The position numbers were made by a program, and so were the translations under genes. DNA of 64,000 nucleotides, taken from the NCBI GenBank assembly GCA_027484055.1, contig JAIXQH010000025.1, positions 186,001 to 250,000 of the forward strand. The letters are read 5' to 3'. The stretch comes from Verrucomicrobiaceae bacterium (lineage in GTDB: Bacteria > Verrucomicrobiota > Verrucomicrobiia > Verrucomicrobiales > Akkermansiaceae). Of this stretch, positions 61,504 through 64,000 are shown one piece after another (the stretch's first letter is position 1; every line of letters starts with the position of its first letter). The notes below the pieces were generated by a model, which ran no database searches, had not been told where the DNA came from, and saw nothing but the letters and a program-made list of their open reading frames with translations.

Positions 61504-62853
61504 ATGACCTTAAGGACTCTCTTCTTCACCCTCCTCCTTGGCACGCCCGGGATGGCAGCGCCCTCGCAGCCAAATATTGTTTTCATCTTCATCGATGACA
61601 TGGGTTACGCCGATATCGTGCCCTTTGGAAATCGAAAAGTCCACACCCCTCACCTTGATGAACTCGCCAAGCAAGGACGCAAATTCACCAACTACTACGC
61701 CACACCCGTATGCTCCATGTCGCGTGCCAGCTTGATGACGGGCTGCTACAACACGCGAGTTTCCATCCCCGGTGTGCTTCAGCCGAATAGTAACATCGGC
61801 TTGAACCCCGACGAAGTAACTCTCGCAGACATGGCCAAGACTCAGGGATATGCCACAGCCTGCATCGGAAAATGGCACCTCGGCCACGACCCGAAATTCA
61901 TGCCTACCAAGCAAGGCTTCGACTACTACTTCGGTATTCCCTACAGCAACAACATGGTCAAAGGCTACCAGAACAATACCGCACCGCCGCTGCCCTTGTT
62001 TCAGAATGAAACCATCATCGAAACCGAGCCGAACCAAACACAATTCACACGCCGCTTCACCGAAGAAACCATCAAATTCATCACGGCTAACAAGGACAAG
62101 CCCTTCATGGTTTATCTGCCCCACGCAATGATTCACGTGCCGCTTGCCGCATCTGCTGACTTCAAAGGCAAAAGTGCCGCCGGCCCACTAGGCGATGCCA
62201 TCGAAGAAATCGACTGGTCTGTCGGACAAATCACCGCTGCTCTCAAGGCTCTAAAGTTAGAGGAAAATACCCTCGTCGTATTCACCTCGGACAACGGGCC
62301 AGATCGGCACCCCGCACCTCCATTCCGTGGTGAAAAAGGCAGTTGTTATGAAGGTGGCGTCCGCGAACCCTGCATCATGCGCTGGCCCGGTAAAATCCCC
62401 GCCGGGAGCACCTGCGACCAGATAATTGGCAACATCGATATGTTTCCCACCTTCGCCAAACTGATTGGCTACACCCCAGACTCTAAGCGCATCCTCGACG
62501 GAAAAGACTCTAGCAGCTTGCTCCTAGACGCCACTCCCAGCGCCGTCCGCGACACTCATCTCTACTACGGTGCTGCCCTTGGTAAAGTGGTCGCGATCCG
62601 CCAAGGCGATTGGAAATTATTTCTCGACTCACCCAGCGAAAAAGCTGCCAAGAATCCGAAAAAGGCAAACTCTGAAGCGGGCGCTTCTAGCGGTAGAAAC
62701 GACCGGGTGCTCTATAACCTGAAAACTGATATCGCAGAAAGCAAAGACGTCGCTGCAGAGCACCCAGAGATCGTGGCGCGGTTGACAAAAGAAGCTAAAC
62801 AACGAAACTCAGAAATCCTAGCCAACCAACGCCCGGCCGGCCAAGCCGACTAA
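61504..62853 (+). CDS. Sulfatase (arylsulfatase family S1) with an unusual active-site motif
   Basis: 449 residues. Signal peptide MTLRTLFFTLLLGTPGMAA. Then the sulfatase fold: NIVFIFIDDMGYAD (two Asp calcium ligands), the formylglycine region CSMSRASLMTG, GKWHLGH, and FTSDNGPDRHP. The modified Cys motif is normally CxPSR or CxASR; the third position is Met here. The other residues are typical. It would remove sulfate esters from polysaccharides outside the cytoplasm. No maturase is in the window. It is followed 27 bp later by a ThuA-type gene. A broken sulfatase-like start lies at the window's right edge. Confidence 0.92.
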   Translation: MTLRTLFFTLLLGTPGMAAPSQPNIVFIFIDDMGYADIVPFGNRKVHTPHLDELAKQGRKFTNYYATPVCSMSRASLMTGCYNTRVSIPGVLQPNSNIGLNPDEVTLADMAKTQGYATACIGKWHLGHDPKFMPTKQGFDYYFGIPYSNNMVKGYQNNTAPPLPLFQNETIIETEPNQTQFTRRFTEETIKFITANKDKPFMVYLPHAMIHVPLAASADFKGKSAAGPLGDAIEEIDWSVGQITAALKALKLEENTLVVFTSDNGPDRHPAPPFRGEKGSCYEGGVREPCIMRWPGKIPAGSTCDQIIGNIDMFPTFAKLIGYTPDSKRILDGKDSSSLLLDATPSAVRDTHLYYGAALGKVVAIRQGDWKLFLDSPSEKAAKNPKKANSEAGASSGRNDRVLYNLKTDIAESKDVAAEHPEIVARLTKEAKQRNSEILANQRPAGQAD

Positions 62854-62880
62854 GTCAACATCCACAGGTTATAACCATTG

Positions 62881-63819
62881 ATGAAAACGCTCCTACTACT
62901 CGTCCCCACCCTCTTCGCCGGCCCACTCCAAGCGATGGATAAAATCAAAGTCCTCATCATCGACGGGCAAAACAATCACCAATGGACCACGACCACCCCC
63001 TTGCTCAAAGAGATTTTGGAAAACGCAGATCGCTTCACGGTAGAGATTTCGACATCACCTCCAGCAGCGCCTAAAGCCAAGAAAAATGAGCCAGCCCCCC
63101 CAGCCCTTGACCCCGTCGCCGCCGCGGCACGCTGGGCCAAGTGGAAGCCTAAGTTTAGCGACTATAACGTTATCCTCTCGAACTACAACGGCGACGACTG
63201 GCCGCAAGACCTGCAAGACAGCCTTCTCACCTACGTGCGGAATGGCGGCGGCTTCGTCAGCTATCACGCGGCGAACAACGCGTTTGGAAATTGGAAAGGC
63301 TACAACGAAATGATCGGCCTGGGCGGCTGGGGTGGGCGCAATGAGAAGTCGGGCCCCTATCTCCGCCTCGTGGATGGGAAATGGACGAAAGTCAACGAAC
63401 CCGGCCCCTGCGGCGGACACGGACCTCAGGCAGAATTCGTCATCAACAATACGGCCCCCGAGCACCCCATCATGAAAGATCTTCCCGCCAAGTGGATGCA
63501 CACTCAGGACGAACTCTATCATGACCTCCGTGGTCCCGCTGAAAACCTCACCGTCATCGGCAGCGCCATGTCAGAAGTCAAACACTCCGAGCAACCTCTC
63601 CTCATGGCTCTCTCATTCGGAAAAGGCCGCGTCTTCCACACCGCCCTCGGGCACCACGTCGAGGCGCTCAATGGTCTCGGCTTCCAAATCACCCTCGCTC
63701 GCGGCACCGAGTGGGCCGCGAGCGGCAAGGTCACCCAAGCCCCGCCCAAGCCCGGCGAGCTCTCAGAAACCGGTCCCGCCGCGACACGCCCACTCAAAAG
63801 CCAACCCATCAAGCGCTAG
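62881..63819 (+). CDS. Exported ThuA-domain protein
   Basis: 312 residues from ATG 62881 with a signal peptide (LLLLVPTLFAGPLQAMD). The ThuA core is complete: IKVLIIDGQNNHQW, YNVILSNYNGDDWP, GGGFVSYHAANNAFGNW, MIGLGGWGGRNEKSGPY, a HG-containing loop, MHTQDELYHDLRGPAE, and GKGRVFHTALGHH. ThuA folds resemble class I glutamine amidotransferases and are linked with sugar catabolism (trehalose utilisation). In Verrucomicrobia and Planctomycetes they accompany sulfatases. It follows the sulfatase by 27 bp. An internally deleted paralogue sits at 60908. Confidence 0.88.
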   Translation: MKTLLLLVPTLFAGPLQAMDKIKVLIIDGQNNHQWTTTTPLLKEILENADRFTVEISTSPPAAPKAKKNEPAPPALDPVAAAARWAKWKPKFSDYNVILSNYNGDDWPQDLQDSLLTYVRNGGGFVSYHAANNAFGNWKGYNEMIGLGGWGGRNEKSGPYLRLVDGKWTKVNEPGPCGGHGPQAEFVINNTAPEHPIMKDLPAKWMHTQDELYHDLRGPAENLTVIGSAMSEVKHSEQPLLMALSFGKGRVFHTALGHHVEALNGLGFQITLARGTEWAASGKVTQAPPKPGELSETGPAATRPLKSQPIKR

Positions 63820-63826
63820 TCGCCTC

Positions 63827-64000
63827 ATAAAATTCCTGCCCTTCCGCCTCTGCGGGATCTTACCAGCCGCAGATGCCCCGCAACCAAACTTCATCGTCAT
63901 CCTAGCCCACGAAGGAGTCCGGCCAACCCAATTCTGCAAAGGCAGCATGCGCGTCGTCTGCCGCCCCGCCCTGGTCGAGAATCACTGCTTGCCCGGGATG
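63827..64000 (+). pseudogene. Broken sulfatase-like N-terminus at the window edge
   Basis: Reading from ATA 63827, a frame gives a signal-like leader (IKFLPFRLCGILPAA) and then PQPNFIVILA, which matches the first strand of sulfatases (PNFIVILADD). The expected DD is missing (AHEGVRP instead), and the rest is unlike the family. There is no ATG start (ATA in its place). I read it as a decayed sulfatase gene that may continue beyond the window. Confidence 0.45.

Noticed and set aside
1..64000. tRNA and rRNA genes
   Set aside because: Intergenic regions were read for GTTCRANNC-type T-loops and acceptor stems; nothing convincing appeared. A tRNAscan or Infernal run would settle it.

Overview
This 64 kb window looks like a chromosomal stretch of a moderately GC-rich member of the Verrucomicrobiota, probably Verrucomicrobiales. 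The evidence is a PEP-CTERM protein, an exosortase/EpsI pair next to exopolysaccharide genes, sulfatase and ThuA-type secreted proteins, large secreted beta-helix and CAP proteins, and an exact TGTTC-N4-GAACA site upstream of recA, the form described for Verrucomicrobia LexA. No rRNA, tRNA or CRISPR array was seen.

Layout. 1-5.3 kb (+): 3' part of an NtrC-type response regulator, a polytopic GT-C-like protein, xseB and dxs. 5.3-7.4 kb: an accessory patch with hairpins, a 40-bp repeat pair, an AT-rich orphan, a Phd-type antitoxin without a visible toxin, and ten 21-bp tandem repeats. 7.4-12.8 kb (-): two large secreted proteins. 12.9-19.4 kb: rsmE/dnaJ/grpE (-), a divergent ADP-ribosylglycohydrolase, ilvC with a strong terminator, purN, and an M29 aminopeptidase. 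19.6-21.2 kb: a complete IS4-family element with 19-bp perfect ends and an 11-bp target duplication, inserted into the last codons of a 952-codon gene that fuses a phosphodiesterase-like domain, TPRs and two GNAT-like domains. 24-30.5 kb: a PEP-CTERM protein, hisD with two TPM-domain genes, a divergent folP, a Doc-type toxin-antitoxin pair and aroC.

30.5-33.3 kb (-) is a four-gene cassette of membrane or lipoprotein coiled-coil proteins; three share a ~45-residue domain. 33.5-38.5 kb (-): SRPBCC, 4-TM, DUF2256, FAD oxidoreductase and photolyase-like genes behind argH. 38.6-43.1 kb (-): a HupE-like protein, then prs-rplY-pth-rpsF-ssb with terminators. 43.1-48.5 kb: exosortase and epsI (+) facing a Wzy/TPR protein and an initiating sugar transferase (-). 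48.6-57.3 kb (+): an M42-like peptidase, ExbB-ExbD-TonB-like genes plus a zinc-ribbon protein, lepA, another M42 peptidase, and recA under a LexA box. 57.5-64 kb (+): a processive GT2, an L,D-transpeptidase, and a secreted catabolic cluster (glycosidase-like, sulfatase, ThuA) with decayed members.

How it fits together: the housekeeping blocks are conventional. The lineage-specific content concerns the envelope and the outside of the cell: exosortase sorting with polysaccharide synthesis, TonB-type energisation, envelope coiled-coil lipoproteins, and breakdown of sulfated glycans. The best candidates for something undescribed are the 30.5-33.3 kb cassette and the phosphodiesterase-like/TPR/GNAT fusion.
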